From Ailurus styani (Eukaryota > Chordata > Mammalia > Carnivora > Ailuridae), in the NCBI GenBank assembly GCA_002007465.1, contig LNAC01000163.1:706341-770340 (forward strand): 64,000 nucleotides of DNA, written 5' to 3'. Position 1 is the stretch's first letter; each line of letters starts with the position of its first letter. A model generated the notes under the pieces. The model had not been told where the DNA came from. It ran no database searches and was given only the letters and a program-made list of their open reading frames with translations. Of this stretch, positions 34,695-46,361 are shown one piece after another. A program made the translations under genes and the position numbers.

Positions 34695-35120
34695 TCAGTC
34701 CTTCAGGAGGCAGATGCTGGGTAGGAGTTAGAAATGTAAGCAATTCACTGGGGAATAATTATAGTGAGAGATAAAAGACAGTGGAAGCTGAATTGAGCCG
34801 GATAAACTTTCCACCCACTCTCAGGACACCTGTGAAAGCAAAGAGAGTTAGGTAAGGACTAGTCAGGGTTTTTGACTGGTGCAGATCTGAAAATGTATCA
34901 GATAACCCAGCAGATGGTTCTGAATCAAAGATGGCCCATTAGTTGAATCCTGTGTTGCCCTAATTTGCACACCATGGTTCAGTCATTGACTGAAGACTGC
35001 CCAGGAGGAGTTATTTTAGGCTCATAAACTGAAACTTATCCTGAAGATGCTGAAATGGAGGGCAGTCAGCTAATTGCACATCTTTCAGTTAATCAAGAAG
35101 TTCTTTCTTGAAGGGATACC
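34695..35120. mobile_element. Possible old LTR-like repeat, unnamed
   Basis: The segment beginning 'CAGTCAGTCCTTCAGGAGGC' and including 'GAAGACTGCCCAGGAGGAGT' has the texture of an interspersed LTR-class repeat and reminds me of known families. I cannot identify it, and no TG...CA ends are clear. Confidence 0.3.
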
Positions 35121-35199
35121 CAAGCGTTGCGTTTCCATGGCTGCCACAGCTGGATAATTTTATTTGAACAAAAAAATTTTAAATTTCTCAGTTTATCAG

Positions 35200-35390
35200 T
35201 GTGATAATTTATTGCTCTGATTCATTCAGTGTATATCAAATATCAAGGTACTATGATGAATATGAACTATTTATTTCTCTGAAGGAGCTTAAAATCTGAT
35301 GGTAGGGAAAAAACAATAAAAAGGCAATTAGAATAGATTATGGCAGATATTAAAATAAGGCTGAATACAGAAAATTCTGTATGAGCAAGG
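35200..35390 (-). mobile_element. L2 fragment
   Basis: 'CTGATTCATTCAGTGTATAT', 'GAAGGAGCTTAAAATCTGAT' and 'AACAATAAAAAGGCAATTAG' are in reverse L2 3' end order. Confidence 0.6.
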
Positions 35391-35399
35391 ATTGAGCCT

Positions 35400-37280
35400 C
35401 TAACATAGACTTCAAGGACTCACAATACTTCCTAGAATAAGTGTAGGTAAAGGTAAACTGAAGTCTAAAAGAAGCAGAAAATATTTCATCAAAATAGAGA
35501 GATACTGGAAAAGTATGTGCAAAAGACTGTATTTTAGAGTAGATATTATCTTTGAACTTGGTTTAATATATTTAGAGCTAAAATCAGCCTGTATGTATAT
35601 ACTCACCTTCTCTTACACCCCAGATCAAAAGTAACTGAAATACATACTTTCACAAATATATCCATCATAGCTCAAAAATGAGAAAATGTAGTATAAGCAG
35701 ACCAGAAATTAGAATCATTTCTCAAAGTTAGAAAGCATGTGACTCATATTAACAAAAGTACTAGAAGACCAAATCTCAAGTTATGTTAGAGTAAATTACA
35801 CAGATGGCAAAACTACAATTTCAGAGTAAACAAGTCCAGAGTAACAAGTGACCTCTGGGACAACAGTCAGAGGAACTGGCTGAAAGGGAGGCACTAACAC
35901 ACCTCTTCCTTGGTCCATTAGTCTACCTATTGATAGGAATTCCCTTTTCCTTTTGAATTCAAAGCCACCACTATATTGGATTGTAACACTGCAGCTGTAT
36001 ATATGCAGCTGATGCAAGAATATTCTGTATATAAGTATATAAAACAGATTTAACACAGAAAAGTCATGTGAAAGAATTATTTTTTAAATTGAGGGTTGTG
36101 AAAAACTATTTTAAACAGTGGACTGCAACATTCAAATGTCTTTAGGAAGATAATTCCAGCAAAAATAGGAAAGATAGATTTAAAGGAAGATAATAGAATT
36201 AATTACAAGAAGAGAAAAGGGTAGATTAGAACAACTTTTTTGAAACACAAAATGTCTTTATAATTCTGAATAAGAAAGGTGATTTAAAATGCTCTTGCAA
36301 TTTGATGGCAGCTTCATCGATTATAAAATCAATCTATGGGTTTACCTACATTAAATATATTTTTCAACGATACTACATACTTAAATTTTCCTCTCATAAT
36401 TAACAGTGCTGATAGGAATGCATTTAAAATATTAATGCACTTACTTTTGAGGGATATATATTTGTGCAATCTGTGCTTTAGTCTTCTACATTTTCATGAC
36501 TCTGTTGAATTTTTATTGAAGGAGCTTAAATGCCAATGTTTGAATTAATTTCAACCAAACCTTGGGAATAGAATCTGTGACTCTTCATTCTAAGGAGTGA
36601 GGGAAATAAATAGTGTGATGACAAGTGGAATTACAGTATTAGCAAATATTAATGCAAAGTACTGATTAACATTTCATTGTTAGTCTATCAAGAGGCTATG
36701 TCTTTAACAGATGATTATAATATCCCATGAAAACAAAGTTTAGTTACACTCTATCTATCTATCTTTCTGTCTTAATTTGTGTAAACCACTTGAAGAGACT
36801 GGAATGAATTTTGTGCATTTTGTGAGCAGAGTCTAGAAAAATACAAACTGGTATGAACACTATATTGGTAAAGGCATTTTTGCAGACTATTTTCAGAATA
36901 AAAATGCATTCGGAAAAGTGGACTTCTTGATGCATTTCTTCTAGTGTTCGTGCATTTTCCCCAGATTTTTACTTTCTCCTCCTAGTCTCTTTGTTAATTT
37001 TAGGGGAGAAATCATGAGATATATACCAGCCTTTTCATCTTCTTCCTCTGTCTCTCCCTTCTTTCTGTCCTTCCTTCTTTCCTCCCATTTCTGTTTTTAA
37101 ATAAATAATCAATATTCATTCAGAAAGAAAGAAAGAAACAAAGTAAAAAACTAACCAAGCAAATAAATACATGTCATCTACATTATGACCACACTGAGAT
37201 TAATACTGTTAGTATCTTCGTGTATCTAGCCACACATAATTTACATATACATTTTTAAATTACTAATAATGGCAATTCAT
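35400..37280. other. Non-coding stretch, nothing firmly recognised
   Basis: No gene is supported over about 1.9 kb. A short CTAT run lies at 36750-36770 and a GAAA run at 37123-37140. Frames of 60-86 codons show no domain. Confidence 0.45.
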
Positions 37281-37298
37281 GTTAAAATGCATAATTTT

Positions 37299-37403
37299 AA
37301 TACCCACCGTGGGTATTAAGGAGGGCACATATTGCATGGAGCACTGGGTGTGCTGCATAAACAATGCATTTTGGAACACTGATAAAATAAAATAAAAAAA
37401 TAA
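37299..37403 (+). mobile_element. 5'-truncated L1 3' end, ~105 bp
   Basis: 'GTGGGTATTAAGGAGGGCAC' and 'GGAGCACTGGGTGTGCTGCA' are the sense L1 3' end, ending in an A-rich tail. Near-exact duplications flank it: TAAAATGCATAATTTT at 37283 and TAAAATGCACAATTTT at 37404. Confidence 0.92.
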
Positions 37404-37499
37404 TAAAATGCACAATTTTTTCTGTGTATACTTGTGTCATTTAACAACATACCATGCATATGCATATCTTTTTATATCAGTCACATATTTAAAAAATAG

Positions 37500-37880
37500 A
37501 GAGAGCCCTGCTATATGTCAGGAACTATTCTTAGCACTTTGGATACAAAATAGCTAAAAAATCTCTTCTTTTTTGACACATACATAATAAATGGATAAAT
37601 TATATAGTTCAAATAATTATATAATTCAAATAATATAATAATATAAATATGTAATTCAAAAATAAATTATGTATTTTATAAGCGCTGTAGAAATAAAATA
37701 CAGAGGGATTAGAGGTGTGGGGAACTTAAAATCTTATACAGGATGATCAGAAAAGACTTCACCAAGAAGGTGACATTTAAAAGAGACAGATGTATAAGGC
37801 ATACATGGATCTGGAGGAAACACAATGTGACCAGTGGGAACAATAATTGCAAAGTCTTTAAGACAGGGTAGCCTGAAATA
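37500..37880 (-). mobile_element. L2 3' end, long fragment
   Basis: 'CAGGAACTATTCTTAGCACT', 'AGAAAAGACTTCACCAAGAA', 'GGTGACATTTAAAAGAGACA' and 'CAATAATTGCAAAGTCTTTA' keep the full reverse L2 order. An AT-rich tract near 37600-37680 is inserted or expanded. Confidence 0.82.
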
Positions 37881-38124
37881 TCTGTTCCTCTTTCTTTTTT
37901 CTTCCACTTTTCTTTTCTCAAATAATAAGAGATAGACAAGTGCTTGTTATCCTTGTACTTGGAATCTACAACAAGAGAAATATATGGATTTTTATCTATA
38001 GTTTGTAGCTTTTTAGTTCGATATATTTTTCAGAGTATCACTAATCTCTGAATCCTGATTTACAAATGGTGAGTCAGACTTTTTGTTCTTTAAAGACTAC
38101 TGGAAGCAACCTAACTGTCCATAA

Positions 38125-38195
38125 AAGATATATAGATACATAGGTATATAGATATATATACAGATGTAGATATAGATATATATACATACACAGAA
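38125..38195. repeat. (TAGATA)n-type simple repeat
   Basis: ATAGATA/TATATA units form a short imperfect array. Confidence 0.75.
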
Positions 38196-38230
38196 TGTAA
38201 TATTAGTAAGCCTAAAAAAGAATGAGATCT

Positions 38231-38420
38231 TGGGGATGCCTGGGTGGCTCATTTGGTTAAACATCTGACTTATGATTTCAGCTCAGGTCATGATCCACAG
38301 GTCGTGAGATCTAGCCCCGCATAGGGCTCCACACTCAGAGGGGCATCTGCTTGAGTTTCTCTCTGTCTCCCTCTGCCCCTCCCCTGGCTCACTTTCTCTC
38401 TAAAATAAAAAAAAATCTTG
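38231..38420 (+). mobile_element. Can-SINE, older subfamily
   Basis: Head 'TGGGGATGCCTGGGTGGCTC', then 'TTAAACATCTGACTTATGAT', the 'CTCAGGTCATGATC' core, a CT-rich tract and an A-rich tail. It is more diverged than the AAAGCC-type copies. Confidence 0.9.
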
Positions 38421-38454
38421 ATAAAGATCTTTTTTTAAAAAGTGAATGAAAAAA

Positions 38455-38925
38455 AAGTGAATGAGATTTTGCCTTTGAGACATGGATGGACCCACAGGAT
38501 ATTGGGCTAAGTGAAATAAGTCAGAAGAGAAAAACAAATACCATGTGATTTCACTTATATGTGGAATCCAAAAAAAAAAATCAAAAAATAAACAATTTTT
38601 AAAAAAGAGACCCAGAGAGAACAAACTGTCAGTTGTCAGAAGAGAGGGAGGCAGGGTGGGGGGATGGATGAAACAGGTGAAGGGGATTAAGAGGTACAGA
38701 CTTCCAGTTATAAAATAAATAAATCACGGAGATGAAAAGTACAGCATAGGGAATGTAGTCAGTAATATTGTAATAATGTTATATGGCGACAGATGGTGAT
38801 GATACTTATTGTGGTGAGCATTGCATAATGTATAGAATTGTTCAGTCACTATGTTGTGCACCTGAAACTAATACAGAACATTGTATGTCCACTATGCTTC
38901 AATAATAAATTTTAAAAATAATAAT
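38455..38925 (+). mobile_element. L1 3' UTR, sense strand
   Basis: 'GACATGGATGGACCCACAGG', 'TAAGTGAAATAAGTCAGAAG', 'CAAATACCATGTGATTTCAC' and 'GTGCACCTGAAACTAATACA' give the end of ORF2 and the 3' UTR of an L1MA-like element, ending in 'CAATAATAAATTTTAAAAA'. Confidence 0.88.
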
Positions 38926-38959
38926 AATAAAAAAATTTTTAAATAAAGAAGACTAGTGG

Positions 38960-41190
38960 ATATGAAACTACAAACTACAATTTACATTCATTTAATAACA
39001 TTTTAAATGGAAATGTTAGCTAGAAATAGTTTTCTCCAGTGTTCAAATATTTAAAGGGTTAACTTTTGAAATTGGTACTAGAGAACCGTTGCTATGGATT
39101 TGCTTTGTGCTCACAGCAAGAAGCAATGAATCATATCATCAGACAGAAATTTAGCCTTCATCAAGGCTTAAGCTGAATTCTCTCATAACCCACAGACAAG
39201 AGGTCCCCAAAGCACTATTTGAACATCTTTATTTTTTTAAGTAAATTCTTAAACGGAGCAGAAGTAAACATCACTGTTATTTCCAACCATTTATAGGATA
39301 AAGAAGGTCTATTTTTATTTTTGATTATAAAATTGAAACCTAAAATTTCTGGTAAAACGTTTACTTTAAATTTTCTGATTCCTTCTCAGGGATCCAAGAC
39401 ATTTATATGAATCATCAGCTGTAATTTGGGATTTATGACTTGGACATCAGTGTCTTTCCCAACTACATACAATCTATCATAAGTATCTTGAAATTAATGA
39501 GATATAAATGATACACTTTTCTAATTTCCAATGCTACCAGTCCAGTTTTTGTTTTTATTTTGTTTTTGTAATTTCACGGTATCTTTGGCTACTTCCATTG
39601 AGTTCTCTCTGAATGTTCAGGTGTATCCATCTGCTTGAGGGATCATCTTACCCTAATGTCACACCTCCAAACATTCTTTTAAATAAGCGTTCATTACAGT
39701 AAATTTTGCAGAATCACATAATCCACATTTTTAAGTTATTTCTTCAAAGAATGATATTAATCAAAATATAGGTGTTAGCCGAACCATAATTAATTTTAAG
39801 ATATTAGATGGTTCACAATATATCCAGGAAAACCAAAATCATAGTTTGAGTGTTTGTAGCCGGGAACATGGCTGACACTGCTTCTTCTCATTGGTTGATA
39901 TGAGAGCTGACAATATAGATAAAGAACATGTGACCCCACCACTAGTACTTCTTCCACTGCTACTTCTAAAGCCAGATGTTTGCTCTACTCTAGAACCTCT
40001 ACCAAGATTTGGAGTCTATGTCTTCTTTCCTCAGGTTGCTCTCTGTCTGCTATAGGATTGGAGAGATTTCATCTAATTGGGATAAGCGAGGTCACATTCT
40101 GGCTCCTATTTACTAGAAGTAAGATTTATAATACATTTATTAATGACACCAATACTATGTGAAAGTTGCTGGGCAGCCACCATCTGTAACTAACAATCCA
40201 TTACGCTATTAAACAAGTATTGATATTCCAGTATTGTGAATAGAAGACTAAGACTCCCTTGATTGTCCTAGTTCTGCTTGTCACAAAAATGCATCTTTCT
40301 TGTCTATTATGGTCCTTGAAATATTTCAGTTTATCTCATTTATAAACCTTTAGACTATACTGAATTTTCTTGAAAAAACAGCAAGCAAGGAAGCCACTGT
40401 GATGGTTCTTAAGAGGTTATACCAGTGGCACACTGTATCAAAATGAGCTATTAATAATTATAATTGCTTGATGAAAGAAAGCTATTAGATAAAAATTAAA
40501 CCATTTAATGTAAAACATACCACATCCCTAGTGACAAATACGTGAAAACAATAACAAGCACAGTAAAAATACATACAATTGTGTGGCACGATGTTCTAGA
40601 AAATAATTCCCACTTGAATCTGAGTGTGAATAATCAATTTAAGTTCCTTCTCCAAGGTACCGACCACTCTCATTACTACTGTTCATCCTTATTCTCACTA
40701 TTCTGAACTTGTAAAACTTGTTCATAGATTTAAAACAAATGGAATTTTAGAGTCGGAAAGACTCCTAGATAACTTACAGTCCCATACTTTCATTTGACAA
40801 GTAATACAATTTAGATCTACAACCATGATCTCATAGTACAATATGGTTTCACATCTCATGAAGGCATGGGTTTTCCACTACCAGTGAATAAGGTGTCCGG
40901 GTCGCACCTCTGACACTAGAATTTCTTGGTATTTTATAGTTACATGCATATTTATGTATTCATGACTTGCTTCTAACAGACTACAAATTCCTCAAAATCT
41001 GAAGATATATATTTATTATCTATTTACAATTTTAAATATACCTCCTTTTATGTGACTAATATTTTCCATAAAATATTAGATTTAATATGACAACAAATAT
41101 TTGTCAATTGATATAATTATGATTTAATGCAAAATCTTTAGAATTATTTTAATGCACTACAGCAAATTAAATTACTAGCTAATATTCATA
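38960..41190. other. Non-coding stretch, mostly unassigned
   Basis: About 2.2 kb shows no gene and no clear young repeat. The segment 39840-40160 is GC-balanced and could be an old repeat or single-copy DNA. 'GGAATTTTAGAGTCGGAAAG' near 40740 resembles a diverged ancient SINE. Nothing firmer can be said. Confidence 0.45.
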
Positions 41191-41194
41191 CAAG

Positions 41195-41375
41195 ACAATG
41201 ATATAAGAACTCTGCATATTCCTTTAATCTTTACAAAAGTCCTATGATGTAGGTGAGGAAATGAGACACAGAGACGTTAACTAACTTTCTAAGGGCCACA
41301 TAGTAAATGGTGGAGCCAGGATTCAGAATCAAGGGGTCTGGCTCCACAAACAATGTTCTAATAGGTTTTCCATCC
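41195..41375 (-). mobile_element. MIR, reverse
   Basis: 'GATGTAGGTGAGGAAATGAG', 'ACACAGAGACGTTAACTAAC', 'GGCCACATAGTAAATGGTGG' and 'AGCCAGGATTCAGAATC' keep the reverse MIR order well. The 75-codon frame at 41231-41458 is a MIR frame. Confidence 0.87.
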
Positions 41376-41814
41376 AAATCCAGTTGAGATGAGATATTCA
41401 CCTTCGTCACACTACCCTTGACAGTGTTTTCTAGCAGATAAACTTCCATCATCAACAAAAGTTGGGTTAATATGAACTTTTACACAAAGCAAGAAAAGCT
41501 GGAACAATGGTCATTTTATCTTAAATTATAGACGTGTTCATACATCTTTGGCTAAAGAGAGAATGTGCTAAAGCTATGCTTTCAAGTTACTGAACTTTCT
41601 GTCTTGGTAAGGACCACTGTAAGAAATTTACACCATAAATTCTCCTATATTTCTTTTTCTCATGTCATTAACAAGCTATTATTACAAAAAATAAATAAAA
41701 CCTTGAATTGGAAAGGACACAGAGTAACAGGTGCTTTCCTTTACACATATTATGTGTAAAAATTGAAGTATTTTTAGAGCAAAAATTGTTGACATCCAAA
41801 TAAATTAATAGAAA

Positions 41815-41972
41815 GAGGGGAAGTGAGTGGAGGGATGGGTTAAATAGGTGATGGGGATTAAGGAGTGCATTTGTGATGAACACCAGGTGTTGTATGGAGG
41901 TGTTGAATCACCTGAAACTAATATTGCACTGTATGTTAACTAACTAGAATTTAAATAAAAACTTTTAAAAAC
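41815..41972 (+). mobile_element. L1 3' end, sense strand
   Basis: 'GGTGATGGGGATTAAGGAGT', 'GTGATGAACACCAGGTGTTG' and 'GAATCACCTGAAACTAATAT' are the carnivoran L1 3' end, with an A-rich terminus. Confidence 0.88.
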
Positions 41973-41974
41973 GA

Positions 41975-43000
41975 ATATGTCTTTAGTCACAGTAATTTTG
42001 ATTTTAGAATTTATTCTTTACACATACTACCTCATAGTAGACATGCAGTAGTGAATATTGCACTATTTTTGTATAAAGTGATAAACTGTAAATAGCCTAA
42101 ATGTCCATCATCAAGGGACCCTTTAAATACATGTGACAGAGCAAGGAATTAGGTACTTCATAATTGTATGATTCTTCAAGGTTCATAACTTCTGTCAGCA
42201 GACATAAGAAATAATATGAAAAGTAGACAGTCATCAAAGAAGAAAAATGAAAAAATGATGGGGCTTACCCTACAGAGCATGGAAGCAAGAGTTATTTTTG
42301 AGTCCAAGACAAAATAACTGTGTTGTGCTATCCTACCTACTTCAATCAAGTGACAGTTTCTTTAGGTGATGGATACATACAGAATTATGGGAAAAGGGAG
42401 GGAAATGATCAGCAGGAAATGTTAGGAAGTTGAATGAAAAAATAATATATATATTATGTTCCACTTAATCCAGTAGAATTTAAATTCCCAATACAATAGT
42501 TTGAACAATTGATTCTTATATGAGTATGGCACTCTGTAATTGAGCCTAAGCTTTCTGGTTTTTAATGAAGGCAATACCTCTAATTTTGTGAGTTTGTTGC
42601 AAAGATTACCTGTTTTATGAACATTTTACATCAATTAATAACTATCAGTGAATTTTCCCTTCCTTTTAATTCTTTAATCCTTACAAGTCTGTTAGATAAA
42701 AATAATTGAAAATTAAATAAAAGTGAATCCTAGGGAAAGTTCTGGGATAGTTGGAATTTCAATAAAATGTTACTGGAAAGTAAGTTTGGTGCAAAAAACT
42801 AATATGCTATTCAGTGACTAAGATAAATTCTATTTAAATAAAATTTTCAAAAATATAATGTTTATGTTGATACAAAGGAAATAGAAATAGGAGATAAATA
42901 GGAGATCACATTTATTGAAGCTAAGGATATAGAGGATATTGAAATGTAATAAAATAATACTTGTCTTAATTCCAGAGTATGTCTTCTCACAGGTGAAAGA
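41975..43000. other. Non-coding stretch
   Basis: 'TAGCCTAAATGTCCATCATC' near 42095 suggests a much decayed sense L1 ORF2 3' piece. The rest is unassigned. Confidence 0.4.
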
Positions 43001-43008
43001 AGACCAAT

Positions 43009-43104
43009 AAAAATCAAGCAAATTAACAGCCTTTGTCTTCAATAAAGGGAATTAATTAATATTAAAAATCAAGCAAATTAACAGCCTTTCTCTTGAATAA
43101 AGGG
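43009..43104. repeat. Two-copy tandem repeat, period 55 bp
   Basis: A 41-bp segment starting AAAAATCAAGCAAATTAACA at 43009 recurs at 43064 with two substitutions. No N lies between the copies, so this one may be real. Confidence 0.88.
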
Positions 43105-43440
43105 GCACATCATGCCCCCTAAGAAAACAAAAATAAACTGTGCACTATGAGAATGAAGATGCTGTTATGGATAATCCAAGATACTCTCTCATTTATAATG
43201 TAAAGTATGTTGTATTATCTCAAATACAGTATAATGTAGAAAAACAAATTACTGATGCTGTCATATTTCTTGTCCTTTATTTGTACCTACATGTACCTAC
43301 ACTGAATTACAAGTATTTTCCTTAGACAGATATGGGGCTGAGTATCAATATTTGTTTAAACTAGCAAGTAAATTAGTCACTTAATTTCTCCTGCCCAAAT
43401 GGATGGCTGATGTCAATTAAGACTTTTATCATGTCTTTTA

Positions 43441-43630
43441 TTTTTTATAAGATTTTATGTATTTATTTGTCAGAGAGAGAGAGGGAATGCACAGACAGCG
43501 GGGAGTGGCAGGCAGAGGAGGAAGCAGACTCCCTGCTGAGCAGGGAGCCCAATACCAGGTTCAATCCCAGGACCTCTGGAACATGACGTGCCGAAGGCAG
43601 ATGCTTAACCAACTGAGCAACCCAGGCATC
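43441..43630 (-). mobile_element. Can-SINE
   Basis: This reverse Can-SINE runs from 'AAGATTTTATGTATTTATTT' to 'CAACCCAGGCATCC'. Its left duplication, TCATGTCTTTTA (43429), is matched best at 44079-44090, beyond a later L1 insertion that landed at the SINE's right edge. Confidence 0.92.
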
Positions 43631-43644
43631 CCTCGTCATGTCTT

Positions 43645-44073
43645 GTCTTTTCTGTTTTTTGGGGTTTTTTTTTTGTCCTTTTTGTGGTTTTATTTCCCAT
43701 GTTGCTACACAAAGTTGGTCAGGAGTTTTATTTTTGGCTGCTGGCAGTCATTTACAGACTAGGAGGACAAGTCCCATGTACCTTAGAATAAGTTCTTTCT
43801 TTTTTTTTTTAATTGACACTAATGTATTATTTGCCCCAGGGGTACAGGTCTGTGAATCATCACGCTTACACATTTCACAGCACTCATCATAGCACATACC
43901 CTCCCCAATGGTCATAACCCAGCCCTCCTATCCCTACCCCCCCATCCCCTGGCAACCCTCAGTTTGTTTCATGAGATTAAGAGTCTCTTATGGTTTGTCT
44001 CCCTCCCGATCCCATCTTGTTTCATGTTTTCCCTCCCTACCCCCCCACCACACCCCACCCTGCCTCTCAAATT
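43645..44073 (-). mobile_element. 5'-truncated L1 with candidate 3' transduction
   Basis: Exact 14-bp duplications, CCTCGTCATGTCTT, lie at 43631-43644 and 44074-44087. Between them, in sense order (minus strand), are about 260 bp of L1 3' UTR, an A-tract (complement of 43800-43812), about 125-145 bp of unrelated sequence (43679-43799), and a terminal A-rich tail (43655-43678). The unrelated part ends with an AATAAA signal ('GGAAATAAAACCACAAA') shortly before the tail. That is what an L1 transcript reading through its own weak poly(A) site would leave. Confidence 0.8.
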
Positions 44074-44093
44074 CCTCGTCATGTCTTTTAATG

Positions 44094-44430
44094 GCTATTT
44101 TTGTTTATTTGTTGAGGTAAAATTGGTATATAACACTACATATGTTTCAAGTGTACAACATTATAATTTGACACTTGTATCCCCTATTAAGTAATCATTA
44201 CCAAAGTTTAGTTGCCATCCCTCACCATACAGTTGACTGCCTTCACCCATTTTGGACTCTAGCCAACGCCCTTACACTCTGGCAACCATCAATCTGTTCT
44301 CTGTATCTATGAATTTTTTTGTATTGATTTGTTTTTCATTCATTGTTGTTTTAAATTCCACATATGAGTAAAATCATGTGGTACCTGTCTTTCTTTATCT
44401 GACTTATATAACTTAGCATATTCTGTTTTG
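44094..44430 (-). mobile_element. L1MA-like 3' UTR fragment
   Basis: 'GTTGAGGTAAAATTGGTATA', 'TTTCAAGTGTACAACATTAT', 'TCTGGCAACCATCAATCTGT' and 'CACATATGAGTAAAATCATG' follow the reverse L1MA 3' UTR order. Confidence 0.85.
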
Positions 44431-45304
44431 TTAGTATTCTTTTTTTTTACCTCCATATACAATTATTTTACTGATAGAAACGTACAGTCCAAAAATTTGA
44501 AAATCATTGGCTTGAAGGACTGGGTAGACTGAGATCAGTTCTTGAGAAAAAACTGGCCAATGATGAAATGATGAAATAAATACATTGATAAAAACAGGTG
44601 TAGTTTTTTGTTTGGTTGGTTGTTTGTTCTTTCTGGACAGAGAAGTTTTATTATTTTATTTTTTATTTTTTTAATTTTTTTTATTATTTGCCCCAGGGGT
44701 ACAGGTCTGTGAATCATCAGGCTTACACCTTTCACAGCACTCACCATAGCACAAACCCTCCCCAACGTCCATAACCCATCCACCCTATCCCTACCCTCCC
44801 ACCCCCTAGTAACCCTCAGTTTGTTTTGTGAGATTAAGAGTCTCATGGTTTGTCTCCTTCCCAATCCCATCTTGTTTCATTATTTTTCTCTCTCTACGCC
44901 CCACAAACCCCCACCCTGCCCCTCAAGTTCCTCATATCAGAGATATCATATGATAATTGTCTTTCTCTGATTGACTTATTTAGCTTAGCATAATACCCTC
45001 TAGTTCCATCCACATCGTTGCAAACAGCAAGATATCATTTCTTTTGTTGACTGCATAGTATTCCATTGTGTATATATACCACATCTTCTTTATCCACTCA
45101 TCTGTTAATGGACATCTAGGTTCTTTCCATTGTTTGGCTATTGTGGACATTGCTGCTGTAAACATTCGGATGCATGTACCCCTGAGGATCACTACCTTTG
45201 TATCTATAGGGTAAATACCCAGTAGTGTGATTGCTGGGTCATAGGGTAACTCTATTTTCAGCTTTTTGAGGAAGCTCCACACTGTTTTCCAGAGTGGCTG
45301 CACC

Positions 45305-45790
45305 AGCTTGCATTCCCACCAACAGTGTAGGAGGGTTTCCCTTTCTCCGCATCCTCGCCAACATCTTTCGTTTCTGGACTGGTTAATTTTAGCCATTCTG
45401 ACTGGTGTGAGGTGGTATCTCACTGTGGTTTTGATTTGTATTTTCCTGTTGCCGAGTGATGTTGAGCACTTTCTCATGCGTCTATTGGCCATTCAGAGGT
45501 CTTCTTTGGAGAAATGTCTGTTCATGTCTTCTGCCCATTTCTTGACTGGGTTATTTGCTTTATGGGTTTTGAGTTTGAGAAATTCTTTATAGGNAGCTTG
45601 CATTCCCACCAACAGTGTAGGAGGGTTTCCCTTTCTCCGCATCCTCGCCAACATCTTTCGTTTCTGGACTGGTTAATTTTAGCCATTCTGACTGGTGTGA
45701 GGTGGTATCTCACTGTGGTTTTGATTTGTATTTTCCTGTTGCCGAGTGATGTTGAGCACTTTCTCATGTGTCTGTTGGCCATTTGGATGT
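45305..45790. repeat. Duplicated ORF2 segment around N at 45594
   Basis: The segment from 45305 recurs from 45595. The first ~175 bp look identical and small differences appear only at the end (CATGCGTCTATTGG versus CATGTGTCTGTTGG). The second copy runs straight into the 42-N gap. Confidence 0.88.
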
Positions 45791-45832
45791 NNNNNNNNNN
45801 NNNNNNNNNNNNNNNNNNNNNNNNNNNNNNNN
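45791..45832. other. Assembly gap (42 N)
   Basis: The gap lies in the C-terminal third of ORF2. Compared with the usual L1 order, well over 42 bp of ORF2 should lie here, so the gap size is nominal or part of the element is missing. Confidence 0.95.
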
Positions 45833-45936
45833 GGTTGAGGTCAAAGAGGTTGCTGCCTGTGTTCTCCTCAAGGATTTTGATGGACTCCTGTCTCACATTG
45901 AGGTCATTCATCCATTTTGAGTCTATGTTTATGTGT

Positions 45937-46361
45937 GGTGTCAGGAAATGATCCAGTTTCATTTTTCTGCATGTGGCTGACCAGTTTTCCCAACACCATT
46001 TGTTGAAGAGACTGTCTTTTTCCCACTGGACATTCTTTCCTGCTTTGTCGAAGATTAGTTGACCATAGAGTTGAGGGTCCATTTTTGGGTTCTCTATTCT
46101 GTTCCACTGGTCTATGTGTCTGTTTTTGTGCCAGTACCATACTGTCTTNGGTGTAAGGAAATGATCCAGTTTCATTTTTCTGCATGTGGCCGTCCAGTTT
46201 TCCCAACACCATTTGTTGAAGAGACTGTCTTTTTTCCATTGGACATTCTTTCCTGCTTTGTCAAAGGTTAGTTGACCATAGAGTTGAGGGTCCATTTCTG
46301 GACTCTGTATTCTGTTCCACTGATCTATGTGTCTGTTTTTGTGCTAGTACCATACTGTCTT
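45937..46361. repeat. 212-bp duplicated ORF2 segment around N at 46149
   Basis: Bases 45937-46148 and 46150-46361 align end to end. By eye there are about 13 differences in 212 bp, more than expected for two alleles. Reads from another L1 copy may have been joined here. Confidence 0.85.

Noticed and set aside
45266..45951. Overlapping plus-strand frames of 108 and 145 codons
   Set aside because: They lie antisense to L1 ORF2 and cross N positions and an assembly gap.
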